Source of the DNA: Sphaerolaimus hirsutus
Lineage: Eukaryota; Nematoda; Chromadorea; Monhysterida; Sphaerolaimidae
DNA: 64,000 bases
Direction of reading: 5' to 3'
Assembly: GCA_964036195.1 (NCBI GenBank)
Contig: OZ038453.1
Coordinates: 13,739,206 to 13,803,205, forward strand
In this document: piece by piece, positions 24,601-39,600 of the stretch
How positions within the stretch are numbered: the stretch's first letter is position 1
Layout: each line of letters starts with the position of its first letter
Program-made: the position numbers and the translations under genes
The notes under the pieces: model-generated
What the model was told of the DNA's origin: nothing
The model's input: the letters and a program-made list of their open reading frames with translations, nothing else
Databases searched by the model: none

Positions 24601-27600
24601 GAAATTTTATAAATAAGAGGTATTTTAGGAAAGGAAAGTAGTTCAGATACTGTGAAGACTTCAATGGATATACCATATTTCCTCGAAATACCCCGGGGGT
24701 ATATTTTTTCAGAGTGGAATTTTTGAGGGGTATTTCGAGGGGGGCTTATTCGAGGGGGGGCTTTTTCGAGGGGGGGGGGGTTATTACTTCGCCAGAAATT
24801 TCCGTAAATATCGTAGTAAAGTATGGGCTTTTTCATACCCAGAACTGGTAATCAACGTCACCAAACGGACGTATTAGAACATATTTATAAACGTAGATAG
24901 CTTTACAAACTATTCTATGTATAGTAGTGATGGAATGGCGCCATGGCGCTGGCGCCCTTTAATGGCGCTAAAGGGCGCCAGCGCCATGACGCCATTGGCG
25001 CTTGGCGCCCTTTTCTCTGGCGCCATTATTTCGAATGGCGCCATGGCGCCCTTGGCGCCATTTTTACTGGCGCCAATTTGGCGCCCGGCGCCATTGTTTT
25101 GGATGGCGCCAAAAATGGAAATGAATTCCGCGATGAGTGTTTATGTTGTTCCGTATCTAAGTGCGTTATCTGCTGACTGATGTGATTGTGTATACCGTAT
25201 TTCCTCGAAATACCCCCCCCCCCTCGTTCTACCCCACCCCCCTCTCGGACAATCACCCCCGGGGGGTATTTCGAGGAAATACGGTAGGTATTTATCTGGT
25301 ATGTAATTTTTTCCTAGCATGACATGTTTGGATTTTTTATTCGGCATATACAAAATTACAATTATTTTAAATACCAATAATATAACACATCTTCAAATTC
25401 ACACTGCAATTGGCACAGGATGTTTTCATTTGGTGTCGCACAAATTGACATGATTGCATTTATCATGTTTTCTATAAAACACCCCAGGGGGTTTATTTTT
25501 TCGCCAGCAAATTTTGAGGGAGTTGATTCGAGGGCGGGGGCTTATTGGAGGGGGTTATTTTTCGTCAGAAATTTTCGCGGAGGATCGGAGTAAAGTATAT
25601 CTTTTTATGTACGTAACCAAAACTGGTAAGAATAATAAATGTGACCAAATAGGACATTTTTGGACATTTCATCGTATCGTTACACAAAGCACTCAATGTA
25701 CTATATTTCCTCGAAATTTGCGCTCTGAAAAGATAAAAACACCCTGAGGGGGGAATGGGGTATTACGAGAAAATACCGTACAGCTGTGATGTAAATTGAC
25801 AGCCATTCAAACATCATGTTCATTGCAAACATGTACCTATTTACCTTATTACAGACAAGGGGGTGTCGAGTTGGGGTTATTTTTCCCCAGCTCGCTCAGA
25901 CCTGGGGGTATTTCGGGGAAATACGGTAACATATTGCTCTTCTAAAAAAAGATTATCTAAAACAAGATTAACTTATTATATATGTGCTAAAATAGTGACT
26001 TTTATCGTTGGCGCCATTTTGGCGCCTGGCGCCATTTTCTCTGGCGCCCGGCGCCATTATTTTGAATGGCGCCATGGCGCCCATGGCGCCATTTTTCCTG
26101 GCGCTTTTCCATCACTAATGTATAGCTGCGATGAGATTGGACTCCAATAAATACATCATGTACATCGTATACATGATGTATATCATTCAAGAGGTGGGGG
26201 TATTTCGAGGGGGGTTTTTTTTTTCCTCAGCTCGTAAACACCTGGGGGTATTTTGAGGGGGGGTTGATTCAAGGGGGTATTTCGAGGAAATACTGTAGGT
26301 ACCTGTTCAAGCATAGTTGCAGTTCAAATCAATTCTGCAGTCTACCACACAGTGCACATCCATTGAAGAATATTGAAATACTGCATGAATTGTGTTGAGT
26401 TTGTTGAACATTTTGTTGATGCTGCTGTTTTTGTGTGGATGTATTCATTGTGGACATTTTTGTGGACTTTTTGTCAGTTGAATCAATATGCAGATGTTAT
26501 GTGGGATCAAAAGCTGTGCAAAACCAATATTCAATATGAAAACTGCTGTTTTCTCATCAAAATGCCGTAAAATGAAAATTAAAAAAAAAACTTATGTTTT
26601 GCAGATAAAATCGAAATAAAGCAGAGTTACTAAAGTTTATTTTCCGTGAAAAACTCAAAACACAGGTATTCATTTTTAAAAAACTCAAAACACAGAAAGT
26701 GTTTTTTTTCTGGAGAACCTACCCATCGTTGATTATACTCACACAACGTGCCCAAAGGGGTCCTACTATTTGAGAGGTCGCTTTATTGGAGATTTGTCGC
26801 CAAAGCAGAGAATTGAGGGTACCTATTTATTTTGAGCTATTTTCACCAACTTGATTTTTCTCTTTTTCTACCTTCTTCACCTTGAAACTTGGGGATTTCG
26901 AGGATATATTTACAGTGGTCAGTGGATATAATCAAGGACGTATCCAGGGGGGGGGGGGCGGGGGGGGGGCTGCAGCGACCCAGGCCTATTCCGAATGTAT
27001 ACCCGCCCCGAATGTAGACCCGCACCGCATGGAAGCATACCCGCTCCGAAGGTAAGCCCGGCCCGCAGGTAAATAAACACCTTCCCGGACAAGTTCACCA
27101 CTAGCATTGAAAAAAACGACCGATTTTGAGAAAATATAATTAAATTTAATCTCAGTAATTCTCTCAAGAAAAAAATATAATTAAATCTCTTGGGTCATTT
27201 TCGAAAATATAATTTAATCTCTGAGAAAATCTCTTGCAGTTCAAAAAATCTCATAAAATCTCTCAACTTGAAGTACCGTATTTGCTTGAATAATCCTACT
27301 GTGGGGTTATTATTTCATCAGACTTTTTGAGGGGGGGATTATTCAAGGGGGTGAATTATTCAAGCAAATGCGGTATGATTCAGTCGATATTTCAAGGTGT
27401 TTGAACATTTGTGACTAGATATTTAGCACATTATTATGATTTAGGTACATTGTTCCTCATAATAGAATACATAACTTTCACGTGTGATAATTCCCACATA
27501 ATTTATCGGATGTGTTTTTTCACCAAACTTTTGTAACTATATTTTCAAAGCATGAAGTCAACTCTATAGTTGTTAAACCATATTTACGTTTACTCAACAA

Positions 27601-30600
27601 TACATACACATACATACATACATACATACAACAATACATACACATACACATACATACAATGTAAATACATTTAAATTTCTCTGAAAAAAGTACCAGTACT
27701 CTCTTTTATATATACTTTTTGAAAGTACTTGAGTACTGAAAATGTATTTCGGATAGACTTTTTGTTGGCTCTTTCATGCCATAGAACAGAAAAATGGGAG
27801 AAAGAACTAAAAATGGGGGAAAATAGTCAATAATTGGTATATATATGTAGGCACATATATAAATAGTTTAAATAGATGAAAATTGGCAAAAAAAACAACA
27901 ACATATGAACTTGTGAATTTGAAAGTCAAAATAGACAAATATAGAGAGATTTTCTCAATAGATTTTCTCAATCAGAAGAAAATATAATTAAATCTCTCTG
28001 GAAAATTATGGAAAAAATATAAATCTCAGAAAATCTTATATTTTCTGAGATTTTCTGAGATTTTTTTAATATAAATCTCCCAGAGATTTTTTCAATGCTA
28101 TTCACCACCCATTTTTTTATTTCACTTCAGATGCAATATCTCTGGCTATGGGAACCGTATAAAGCTAATATTTGGTTGGTATATAGTCCTAACACTCCGC
28201 TACTCCATATTAATGGAGGGAGGTGCGGCGACTCACTACAGAGTGGGTCGCCCTACATGCAAACATTTTTTTGGCTTTTTTGGTGTCCCAAACAAGTTCA
28301 CCACTCACTTGATTGGCTACACTACAAGGGCTATATCTCCAGCTGTGAGGGCGATAGATAGCTGAAATTTGGGGGATGTTTTGCAAACAACCCCCTCTAA
28401 AAATTCATCAGTGGGTGGCCGCCGACGACCCACTACAGCATGGGTCGCTGCATATAAAGGTGTTCATTTTAGCCTAAGTCTCCCAAACAAGTTCGCCATC
28501 CGTCTGCATTATAAAAAAATGTTGTGAGAATGTACCTGATATAAAATTGAATAAAATTTGAACCCTAGTTCTGCTCATTAAAAATTTTTCAGTGCAGCAC
28601 CCACCCTGTCCCATAAACAGCAGACTGAAAATTTCACTTTAAACCAACTTTTTGTTTCACACTTAAAAAGTTGGTTTACAAAGTTCACTAGGGAAGGGTT
28701 TAAGGTTCAAAGTTATGTAAACAATATAACCTCTAAAATGCCTGCATAAGGAAATTTATTTGGGGTGAATGAAAAAATGGAAATTTTGTCAAATTTTGTT
28801 CCTGTGATGATGTCATTATGACACCATAATTTTCACCCCAAATAAATTTCCTTATGGAGGCATTTTAGAGGTCATGTTGTTTACAAAACTTTGAACATTG
28901 GACCCTTCCCTAATGAACTTTGTAAACCAACTTTTTAAGTGTGAAACAAAAAATTGGTTTAAAGTGAAATTTTCGGCCTGCTGTTTATGGGACGGGGTGG
29001 GTGCAGTACTGAAAATTTTTTAATGAGCAGAACTAGGGTTCAAATCTGACTCAATTTTATACCAGGTATGTTCTCACAACATTTTTTATAATGCAGTTTG
29101 ATGGCAAACTTGTTTGGGACGCTCGGGTAGTTTTGAAAAAATTAACAACTGTACATGCAGCAATGCATACTGTAGTGGGTCGCTGGCAGGCAGCCCCACT
29201 GGTGTATTGTAAGGGGGGCTGTTGGCAAGACATCCCCCAAATTTCAGCATCATACCAGCCTCACAGCTGGAGATACAACCCTTGAAGTGTAGCTAATCAA
29301 GTGGGTGGTGAACTTGTTTGGGACAGCAAAAAAGCCAAAAAAATTGTTGTGTATAGGGCAACCCACCCTGCAGTGAGTCGCCCCACCTCCCCCCATTGAA
29401 GCAGAGTAGGGGGGTGTTACAACTTTATATATTCAAAGTTTCAGCTTTATAACACCCCTATAGAAGGAGGTATTACATCCGAAGTGAAATAAAAAATTGG
29501 GTGGTGAACTTGTCCGGGAAGGTGTTTAGCATCAGTTACCTTCGGGCCGGGCTTACCTTTGGAGCGGGTATGCTTCCATGCGGTGCGGGTCTACATTCGG
29601 GGCGGGTATACATTCGGAGAGGCACAGGCTCGGCTGCAGCCCCCCCCCCCCTTCCTGGGGTGAGACCTAAAAAGTACCAGAAAATGCGCCTTGTCCTAAC
29701 TAATTTTTGATGTTTCTTTAAATTTTTGCGCGCAAGCACGCTATTTCTTCCCCATGCATTGTTTTTTCAGCATAAAGGTCCCTTTAAACCAATATCCTTG
29801 GAAATGAACACATTTTTGCGACTTTTCGCTGTAGATGTATGCATAATTACATACATATAAAGCGGTTTCCAGCGCTGTCGCCAACGCAAATAGCGCCACG
29901 GCGTGGCGCCTTTGTATGGCGCTAGCGCCAAAACACCTTTTCGAACCTATATAGGGAAAAAATTTAAGGGGGGGGGGGGGGTTCGCCGGTCCCCGTAAAC
30001 AAGCAGCCCCCCCCCCCGCTCAAAAATCCTGGATACGTCACTGGGTATAATACACCGTCAATTGAACAAAAACATTTTTCTCGATATTTTTCAGCCCCAC
30101 GATTCTCCTCAGTCCATCAACGTATATAAACGTGCAAATGGAGAGAAGAAAAACATTGATGATAAACCGACCAAAATGGGCGGAAAAGTTCTCAAATGTG
30201 CGCAGAGAGCAGTGCGTCAGGCCGAATGAAAAAAAGCTAGAGGTGTGCTTTACACAGAGTTGCGAAAGTGTCTTTATGCTTACCCAAAATATACTCGACG
30301 GACCGCAAAGTATGCGCCCAAAATTATTTATGTCTTGGTCGATAACACGCGAGCTGGTCGATAACACAAAAAGAAAAATATTTTCAAAACGAAAAAAGCG
30401 GAGGCGCGTAGAGACGAGGAATGCTTTTTTCCCGTCATGTTTTTTCTTTTTTTGTTGGAATTATTGTTATGTTATTAATGATGACGTCATGATGGAGTGT
30501 TTCCTTCAGAAAAATGCATAGCATGCAGTCCGCCGAGTATACCCAGGTATTATGGTGTTTCTATAGTCACGGATACGCTTACGTTTTCAGAAAACAACCT

Positions 30601-33600
30601 TACACTTTGTTACGCTTTCCTGGCCGAAATACCCGGGTATTGGGGAAGTGTAGAAATATAATGCACATGCTAATTTTACATTTTTGACAAGTATAACAAG
30701 TTTTGGTAAAACAAGGTGATGCATAGTGATGGAAAAAGCGGCATGATTTTGGCACCAAGCGCGCCAGGGGATGTTGTGGGTCAACGTTCAAGATACCGTA
30801 TAACCTCGAATGACCCCCCTCAAATTGGGCTGGGGAAATAATAACCCCCCTCGAAATACCCCCCCCCCCCTTCGGAATGATGTACGTCATGTACGTAATA
30901 AATACGTCATGTATGCAATGTACATGATGTATAATACTGCTAATTTCCATTGCAGCTACACATAGACTAGTTTGTGTAGCTATCTACGTCTTTATGTCCA
31001 AATATATCCTGTTTGGACACATTTATTACCTGCTTTGGGTACGCAAATGCGACTATTTACTACAATCCTTACAAAAATTTCTGACGAAATAATAAAACCC
31101 TCCTCGAATTAACCCCCCTCAAATTTTGCTGGCGAAATAATTAACCCCCATGGGGGTATTTCGAGGTAATACGGTACCCCTGTCACAAGCCTAGCTTTAA
31201 ATTTGTATTGTCTGCATACTTTTAGTGTGCACATCGTTTTATGGCATTGAATGCAAAGATTCCTATTTTTTTAGTAAAATGGGTTCTTTTTATTTTATCA
31301 ATGACATTTTGGAAGAGAACTAAGGAGACAATAAATTTGAAAAAAAATATATACAATTTCAATGTAAATATACTGAAAAGAATTTTTCTAAAAACCTACC
31401 CTGCTCAGAAAACAGAAAAGGATAGCAATTCTGTGCATCTTTGACTTATTTCGCTATCAAAAATTGCCTATTCATTCTCAGGCTATCAATGCCAATTATA
31501 ACAAAAGATCATGTCTGCTCGATTGTACAGTGAGAAAAGTTTACCAAGAGTGTGAGTGCACATTGGTAATGGATCCTTACATGTTCAAAGACAGATACAA
31601 GAACTTGTCAGCATGCACGGCACGTTCTGCTTTGAGATGCTTGCTTTAAATACACCACAAGTCCACAGCTGTCAAACGTTTACGTTTACTTGATAAATAC
31701 GGATACTCGAGTACTGCGTAAATACGTTTACGTTTCCTCCCCAAAAAATACCGGTACTCACTTACTTGCATACGTTTTGAAAGTCCGCGAGTACAGAAAA
31801 CGTATTTCAAACAGACTTATTGATCGGCTTTTTCAAGGCATAGAGGAAACAAAAGGAGAGAAAGGTTAAAAATAGGGTCAAAATACCCAAAATAGCATAT
31901 AAATAGGCAAAAACATATTAACTAGTGAATTTTCTGGTGAAAAAGTTCCAAAATTAGTGATTTTGAGCAAAAATTGGGTCAAAATTTGTTAAAAATAGAC
32001 ACTTTTACGTTTTCCGGGTGCAAAGTAATTTACTCACAAGCAGGGTTGGCAAAATCTCAGAAAAAAATAAAAATAAAATAAAAATAAAATGGAAAATTTG
32101 AGAATAAAATAAAATAAAATAAAATGGAAAATTTCAAAATAAAAATAAAAATTGTATAAAAATTAGAATTTTTGTAAAATTGTATACAAATTCATATTTT
32201 TGTAAAAATTGTATAAAAATTCATAATTTTTGTAAATTTTTTCGTTTCTTGCTTATGGTTCAACATGTTTATCCATGGAGCTGGATCAGTCCCAAGCCCT
32301 GTAAAGTGTCAAATGTCATATGAAATGTCATGCAAAGCATCAATTGTCATGACAAATGTTAAGTAAAGTGTCAATTGTCATGACAAATAACAATCAAAGT
32401 GGCACCTGTCACGCAAATTGTATTCAAATCTTGTTTTGTATCCAAATCTTGTTGTTTGTTTTGTATCCAAATCTTTTGTCAACATTTGGATACAAAAAAT
32501 AAGATCTGGATACAAAAACATCAGATTTAGATACAAAAACACAAGATTCGGATACACAATTGACACTGGATGACATTTTTCATGACAATTGACACTTTGT
32601 TTGACATTTGAGATGTCAATTGACTCTTTACTTTACATTCATCATGACAATTGACACTTTGCATGACATTTTACAAATGTCCCCGCACACTCCAGTACTC
32701 CTTCTACTGTAAATGCAAACGATTATTATCAATAATTGTTACTTTACACTTGCTACCTATTGCATGCAACTACCTACTGCATGTAAGTTCTGCAAAGTAA
32801 TGGAAAGATTTGTCACCCGTTTTTCATGTTTAGGTCTAATTATAAAGTTTTTCTGGCCTTGCATGCAAGATTCTGATTTTTTGTAAAATATCTGTACATT
32901 TTTGTAAAATTTTTGTAAAATGGTTCCATTTTATTATTTTATTATGATTTTGGAATAAAATAAAATAAAATGAAACAAGAATAAAATACAAATAAAATAC
33001 ATTTTTATACAATTTTTTTACAATTTGTATACAAATGATTTTTATAAAACCAACCCTGCTCACAAGTAATAGTAAAAAAATAAATAATTTACGTTTTCTG
33101 TAATCATCTGTGAGTAAAAAATAAATACTTTACGTTTACGTTTACTTTTGAAAAAGTTCAGTACTTTTAATAACTCTGCACGAGTCACTGAAGTCCAGAA
33201 AATGGTACCTATCATGCATCACTCTTTTTAATCCCTATCAGCGTTCCAAAAATAGCTGATTTCAAAAAATATATAGAATAAAATATAACTTCAGTACTCA
33301 TGGTGTTTGGACAACGCAGAGTAAATATGTATTCCATAAACTCTTATGTGTTGCTTCAACAGTTTTATTTGAAATTACAAACTACTGACTAGTGATGTAA
33401 AGGCACCGGGGCACCGGTGCCCCGGTGCTGGGCACCAGTGCTGGTGCGGTGCCATTGCAATATTCAGGGGTGCCCTGCCGGTGCCGGTGCCATTTTTTTC
33501 AGAATAGCACCGGTGCCGGTGCGGTGCCATTTTTTGCCGGTGCCAAAGGTGCTAGCACCGGGCCAAAGTGAAAGGCACCGGGAAAGGCACCGGCTAATAG

Positions 33601-36600
33601 GGTGGCAGACGGTACGGCCTTGCGGTAAACCGTACGGTACAGTAAATTTTCTCTTTTGCGGTAAACGGTACGGTACGGTAAATCTTCAATTTTGCGGTAC
33701 ACGGTACGGTACGGTAAATCTGAAAAGTGCGGTTTGCGGTACGGTAGGGTAAATTTTTGCTTGTCAGAAATGTACCAATGCCGGACTACAGACAACTTTT
33801 ACTTCATGAATTGACAGAAAATTGAATTATGCAATGTGTAAATGGACTTTAGAACACAATAACAGTGTGATAACATAGAATTACATTAACCACAATGCAG
33901 TGGCTCAATATATCGGCTTTTTTAAGGTTTAGAAGGAAGAAATGGAGAAAAATTGCTAAAAGTGGGTGAAAAATTGCTAAGTGGGTGAAAATGGTAAAAA
34001 GTATATAAGTGCATACATATGTACCTACAACAAATAAGCTCAAAACATTGAGGATGATGTAAAACAACTACAGTGCAATTTGAAGCACATGGCTTGATTT
34101 TAAAAACACATAAAACTAATGTAAATGAAGAGTTACAGCAATATTGCATGTGGAAATGGAAAGGTTTCAAATCAGTCCAAACAATGTTGTCAAATTTGCG
34201 CGCTTGCGCGCAAAAAATTTGCAGAACACCATATCTTAAAGTCAATTTTAAGGTGAATTTTTAAGGTCAATCTGAGTCAAATTTACCGCATTAACGCGGT
34301 AAATGAGTGCGGTACGCGGTACGGTACGGTAAATTTTGGAAAATGCGGTACGCGGTACGGTACGGTAAATTTCTAAAAGTGCGGTAAACAGTACGGTACG
34401 GTAAATTTTCCAAAAATGCGGTACGGTACGGTACGGTAAATTCTGCCACCCTACCGGCTAAGCCTTCATGTGCCGTGGCATATTTGTCCATAGTATGTGC
34501 TTATTCATATTTCAAAATCAGCGATATATTTACCCAACCGTTTTTTGCCTATTTTGTAAACACCCCATCAAATAAATATACCTACTGTGAAATCAATTAT
34601 ACCTGATACATCATCTGATGAGCGAATCTAAAATTTTGTTGAATTTTAAATCATATCTGGGTATATATTATATTTCTCTTACTTTTTGTTCAAAATTTGT
34701 TGTCAGTTTATGACAGAGTATAGTAAAAGTTCCATTCTATGTACTGCAATGACTCCGATCAGCAGACAATAGTGGCTATGGGCATTGTAGTGAATAAACT
34801 ATTTTAGCTTTCATTTGTAATCATTGTAATTGCTTCATAGAAGTGATCGCCACATCATTTTGATGATTTTTAGTGCTCAATCATCAAAATCGGTAGAAAA
34901 TTCATGGAAATATGCACTTCCGAAAGTGTGGCCACTGAGAAACTGCCTGATATTTATTTACTTCGGAAATTAAAGCACGGTGTGGTGCCTTTCGGTGCTA
35001 GCACTGGCAACTAGGGTGTCAAATTTCCGTTTTCCGTTTTCGTTTTCCGCAGTAAATTTTTTTTCCGTTTTCCGTTCCGTTTTCCGGCTGCCGAATTTTT
35101 TTTTCCGTTTTCCGTTCCGTTTTCCGGCAACTTTTTTTTCTGTTTCCGTTTTTCCGGCTCATTTTCCGTTTTCCGGCTAAATTTTCAGTTTTTCCGCCTT
35201 TTTTCCATTTTCCGCCTCAATTTCCAGTTTTTCCGCCTTTTTTCCACTTTCCGCCTCAATTTCCCATTTTTCCGCCTCATTTTAACTTTTTCTGGCTCAA
35301 CTTTCTGTTTTCTGATCAGCCAAACTGGTAAAAATTCATGCAGATTGTCAATGATTTAAAAAATGTTCTGTTTCCAACAAAATTACTGCAAATTTTTTCC
35401 ACTTCCAGCAAAATTTCAGCAAATTTCATCTGTTTTGTGGCAAAACTTCAGCAAGTTTTTCCATTTCTGTGCAAATTTTATTTTTCCGTTTCCGTTTTTC
35501 CGGCCTCTTTTTCCGTTTTCCGGCCGCTGAAATTTTTTTTTCCATTTCTGTTTCCGTTTTCCGCCAAGTGCAAATTTTTTTCCGTTTTCCGTTCCGTTTT
35601 CCGGCTGCTGAAAAAATTTTTCCGTTTCCGTTTCCGTTTTCCGTAAAAAAATTTTGTTGACACCCTACTGGCAACCCGCCGGTGCATTTAGGTACCAGTG
35701 CCATTTTTTTCTGAATGGCACCGGTGCCGGTACGGTGCGATGCCATTTTGTGGCTGGTGCCCTTTTCATGCGTTGGCAAAGGTGCCGGTGCGGTGCGGTG
35801 CCATTTCTCCCGGTGCCTTTAACATCACTACCACTAGGGTGTCAAATTTCCATTTCCGTTTTCCGTTTCCGCAGGAAAATTTTTTACCTTTCCGTTTTCC
35901 ATTTTCCGGCAGCTGAAAAAATTTTACCTTTCCGTTTTCCGGCAGCCAAAAAAATTTTACCTTTCCGTTTTCCGTTTTCCAGCAGCTGAAAATTTTTTAC
36001 CTTTCTGTTTCCGTTTTTCCGGCCCATTTTTCCGTTTTCCGGCTGAAAAATTTTTACCTTTCCGTTTCCGTTTTACCAGGCCATTTTTCTATTTTCTGGC
36101 TTGATTTTCAGTTTTCTGGCATTTTTCCATTGTTTTTCCAATCTGTATTTATCTTCAATTGGCTCATCCCATTGTGTTGTTTTTGTCTCTTGGAGAAGCA
36201 TTGACAACTGGGATTTCAGGGTCAGTGAAACAGGTGCTGTGAACCCAATTGGGTCATATGCTGACACCAATAATTTATTCAAGTTTTGTCTGGTTGGTGT
36301 TGTGATGCTGTCAATTTGCAATTTTGGTGTTGATATTGCCAGCATGTCCATTCGGTGATTTTATTTCATGCCCATTACTGCGACAATTTTATTCACCTTT
36401 GGACTCCTGTCGTTTTCTGCTATTTCATTCATGACTGATCAGGAGTTTGACAGCAATTCCCTCATGTTCATAGAACATTGGTTAAATAAAGCTTTGACTT
36501 TGTAATATAGTTCTAAAGCTTCAACTTTATTCATGACACTCATGATGAAGTTATCAACGTAAATGTTGTTTATTATCATTGCCAACTGGTTTTGTTCCAC

Positions 36601-39600
36601 TTCATTTTCTTCATATTCATTCATGTTGTTTATTGTCACATTTAAATGGTATTTTATGACTGCTCCCAAAATTGCTGGGCTGCAGACAAGTCCAAACAGT
36701 ACGCTTTTAAAACAAAGTACTACTAAGTTGTTTTCAGTTACTGGTTTTGAGGCATCTTTCAGCCAGAAAAATCGTGTGTAATCTCTAGCTTGGTCATGCA
36801 ATCCTATTTGCAAAAATGCCTTTTCAATATTGGCAATTAATGCTAGATTGCCTGCCCTGAACCTCAGGAATAGGCCCAGTGTTGGAGGTGTTGTAATTGG
36901 TCCTCTAAAAAGACACTCGTTGAAACTGTTCTCACCTGCCGACCCATCGTACACGATTCTGCATGATGTCGATTTGCCCGGCGTGATTACCGGCTGGTGT
37001 GGCAGGTAATGAATCCCCTTGTTGTCTGTTTTGTTGTCACAGATCTCAATTATTCCCTTTTCTAGTTGGTCGTCCAAAACTTTCCGGTATTGTTCGAATA
37101 AGTTTGGATCTTTGTTGAATCTTCTTATCAGTGATTTAAACCGCACCAAGGCTTCTGCTTTTCCCGTGGGCAGGTCACTGATACTCTCTTTATACGGCCA
37201 GTCAATATAGTATCGTTTGTTGTTGTCGTTGAATTTTATGCTATTTATTATCATCTCCTCTGCAATGTTGTCATCAATTGCATAGGGGTCAGTGATTCCC
37301 ACTGCTTCTAGAATGTGAAATTGTCGTAGTGTTTCCTTTCCTATGGCCACTATGGCTACTTTTTGATGATTTTTTGTTGGTTCAGTGAGGCCTGAACTAC
37401 AAGTGAAGTTACAGGCATGATCCATAGTTGCAGAATGTACAGCTACCACAATCAAAGCCAAACAGGCAAACCCACATGCAGGTTTTCCTTCTGCAAATTT
37501 GTCTATTACCGTGCTAATTTCACTTTATTTTTTCCATTTCCGTGAAAATTTTGCTTTCCGTTTTCCGGCATTTCATTTTTCCGTTTTCTGGCCGACAATT
37601 TTTTTTACCTTTCCGTTTTCCGCTGAGTGAAATTTTTTTACCTTTCCGTTTTTCGGTTTCTGGCAGAAATATTTTTTTTTACCTTTCCGTTTTCCGTAAA
37701 GTGAAAAAATTTTACCTTTCCGTTTTCCGTAAAAAATTTTTTTTGACACCCTAACTACCACTGACACAACAATAAAATTTTCAAATAGAGTCACGTGAAA
37801 CTATGAAATCTCAATGCTACTTCAACACATCTTCAAAGACATCATGCCGTAGTCCTATCACTCAATATATTGAACATTTGAACCCCCCTAATTTTTTCAG
37901 CTATCTATCCTCGGAGGCATAGGCGGCGCAAGGTCCCAATTTGTGCTTGTGACATTCACAATCACATTGGCCAAAATTTGTATTTGTGCACTTTTTACTA
38001 GGTAAACATAGGTATTTCTGCTTGTGACATCGAAAATTCCGCTTGTGACATTCACAAGCGCACAAGCACTTACGCCGCCTATGCTCGGAGGAGCGATTCA
38101 CTATCTATATGAACCCCGCGGGGCAGGGGTCTCGAATGAGGGGGGGGGGGTTGGGAGGGGGTGGGGGGTTACCCCCCCATACCGCCCAGCTATCTATCTA
38201 TCCCGGAGGCCGCTCAGCTATCTAACCCGGCGGCAAAATTTTTGGCTACTACCCCCTAACCCCCTCCCCAAATCGCTCAGCTATCTACCTATCTGGAGCG
38301 ATTTTTGAGAAACTATACCACAATTTTCGCTCAAAATCGCTATTTTTTATGTCTTTTTATAGATTTCACGTCCAAAATACTAGTTGCTGTTCCTATTTAC
38401 CGTATTTCCTCGAAATACCCCCCTCAAAATGGGAACTATGTATTTGTGGCCCGGGAAATGCATAACAGACGTTCAAAACACTGTGTTACGTTAGAACATC
38501 GTTTATACCATCTACATCCTTATATAAGGCTGAAAAACTTATAAATGGTGGTTATTGTTGCATTTTTCACGTTTTTTCTCTTTCCCGCGGGGTCCAAATC
38601 TACAAAACCCCTGCTTTCAACTATCCAGACGGCAGAGATGCAACAATGCGTACGTATCAACGATGGCCAAGTTTACGATTTCACTCCGAAAATCAACGAA
38701 AAAATTCAAAATTGTTCGAAACAGTGCCACAGACCGCCCTGCTACAGCGACAAGATTGAAATAAAAACAATGTCATTTACTACGTACCCGTCAGTATATC
38801 ACGAGGATTACCTATCCACACTTCAAATAGTTTTAGAGATTGGTTTCGAAAATGTCGAATATTTGCATATGACGCAGGTATGAGCTGGGAGGGGGGGGGG
38901 GGGTCAATACGATGTTCACCAAACAAATTATGAACACATTATAAATACACAGCAAAAAATGGGCTCATGAAGCGCATGGAAGCGGCGCGCTCATAGCTGA
39001 AATCGGGGTTAGCATTTTGGGGGGAGGGGGTCGGCCTGCCAACACGTGCTTATAACTCGGGAACCGCTTGGCGAAAAAAGTTGAAATGTGGATATGATAT
39101 GGTTTCAGGTCGGGGCTCCCACTTTTTATCGAGAAAATTTTTCTCGGACCCCCAGACCGGAGATAGGGTGGGTCTATAAAAAGGTGGTAATTTGCGAAAT
39201 TTTTGGGTGTCTCCCAGAACATGCTAACGCTGCACATCTATAACTTAACTAGGTATTTGTGAATCGATTTTAGTCATTAAAATTTTAAAATGATCACAAT
39301 TCACAAATGGTTGGAGAGTTTATTTATGAGGTCAAATCGGTGATACACAGTTGTGTATATATCGATTTGGCGTGATTTCCCCAAAATTTACATAAAATTT
39401 TTTAAACATGCTATCTTATACTCCTGATCGAGAGAAACAGCATACCAAAAGTATAAGATCCATACCTCTCCGATGAAAAGTTATAGCACTTCAAACTTTC
39501 GCCTCATCCACGTAAATAACTGCATGAAGGTCAATGCGTTCAAATTCAAAACTCCATATCTCGACCATTTCTCAGCCGATTTTAACCAATGAACACTTAA

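Larger units (their letters stand above)
33390..35830. mobile_element. hAT-like element, GGCACCG motif family, host to two nested elements
   Basis: Ends TAGTGATGTAAAGGCACCGG and complement. Left duplication CTACTGAC; the right copy CCACTGAC is split by the 35835-37753 insertion (7 of 8 match). Contains 33598-34453 and 35012-35667. Confidence 0.82.

Noticed and set aside
26488..26568. Open stretch LNQYADVMWDQKLCKTNIQ between TTTTTGTCAG and GTAAAA
   Set aside because: Splice-like signals but exit phase 2 does not fit exon E, and the residues do not match the DEG/ENaC region expected there.
27597..27660. ACATACATAC repeat considered as a CRISPR-like or regulatory array
   Set aside because: Simple tetranucleotide microsatellite without spacers.
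30132..30521. 129-codon ORF in the channel intron
   Set aside because: Most of it runs through the TA-flanked MITE also present at 53.1 kb; overlaps the candidate exon in another frame.
34980..36060. ORFs rich in FRFPF and FSVFRS repeats
   Set aside because: Translations of the TTTTCCG arrays of hAT-like elements; the same peptides appear at 50.8 and 52.3 kb.
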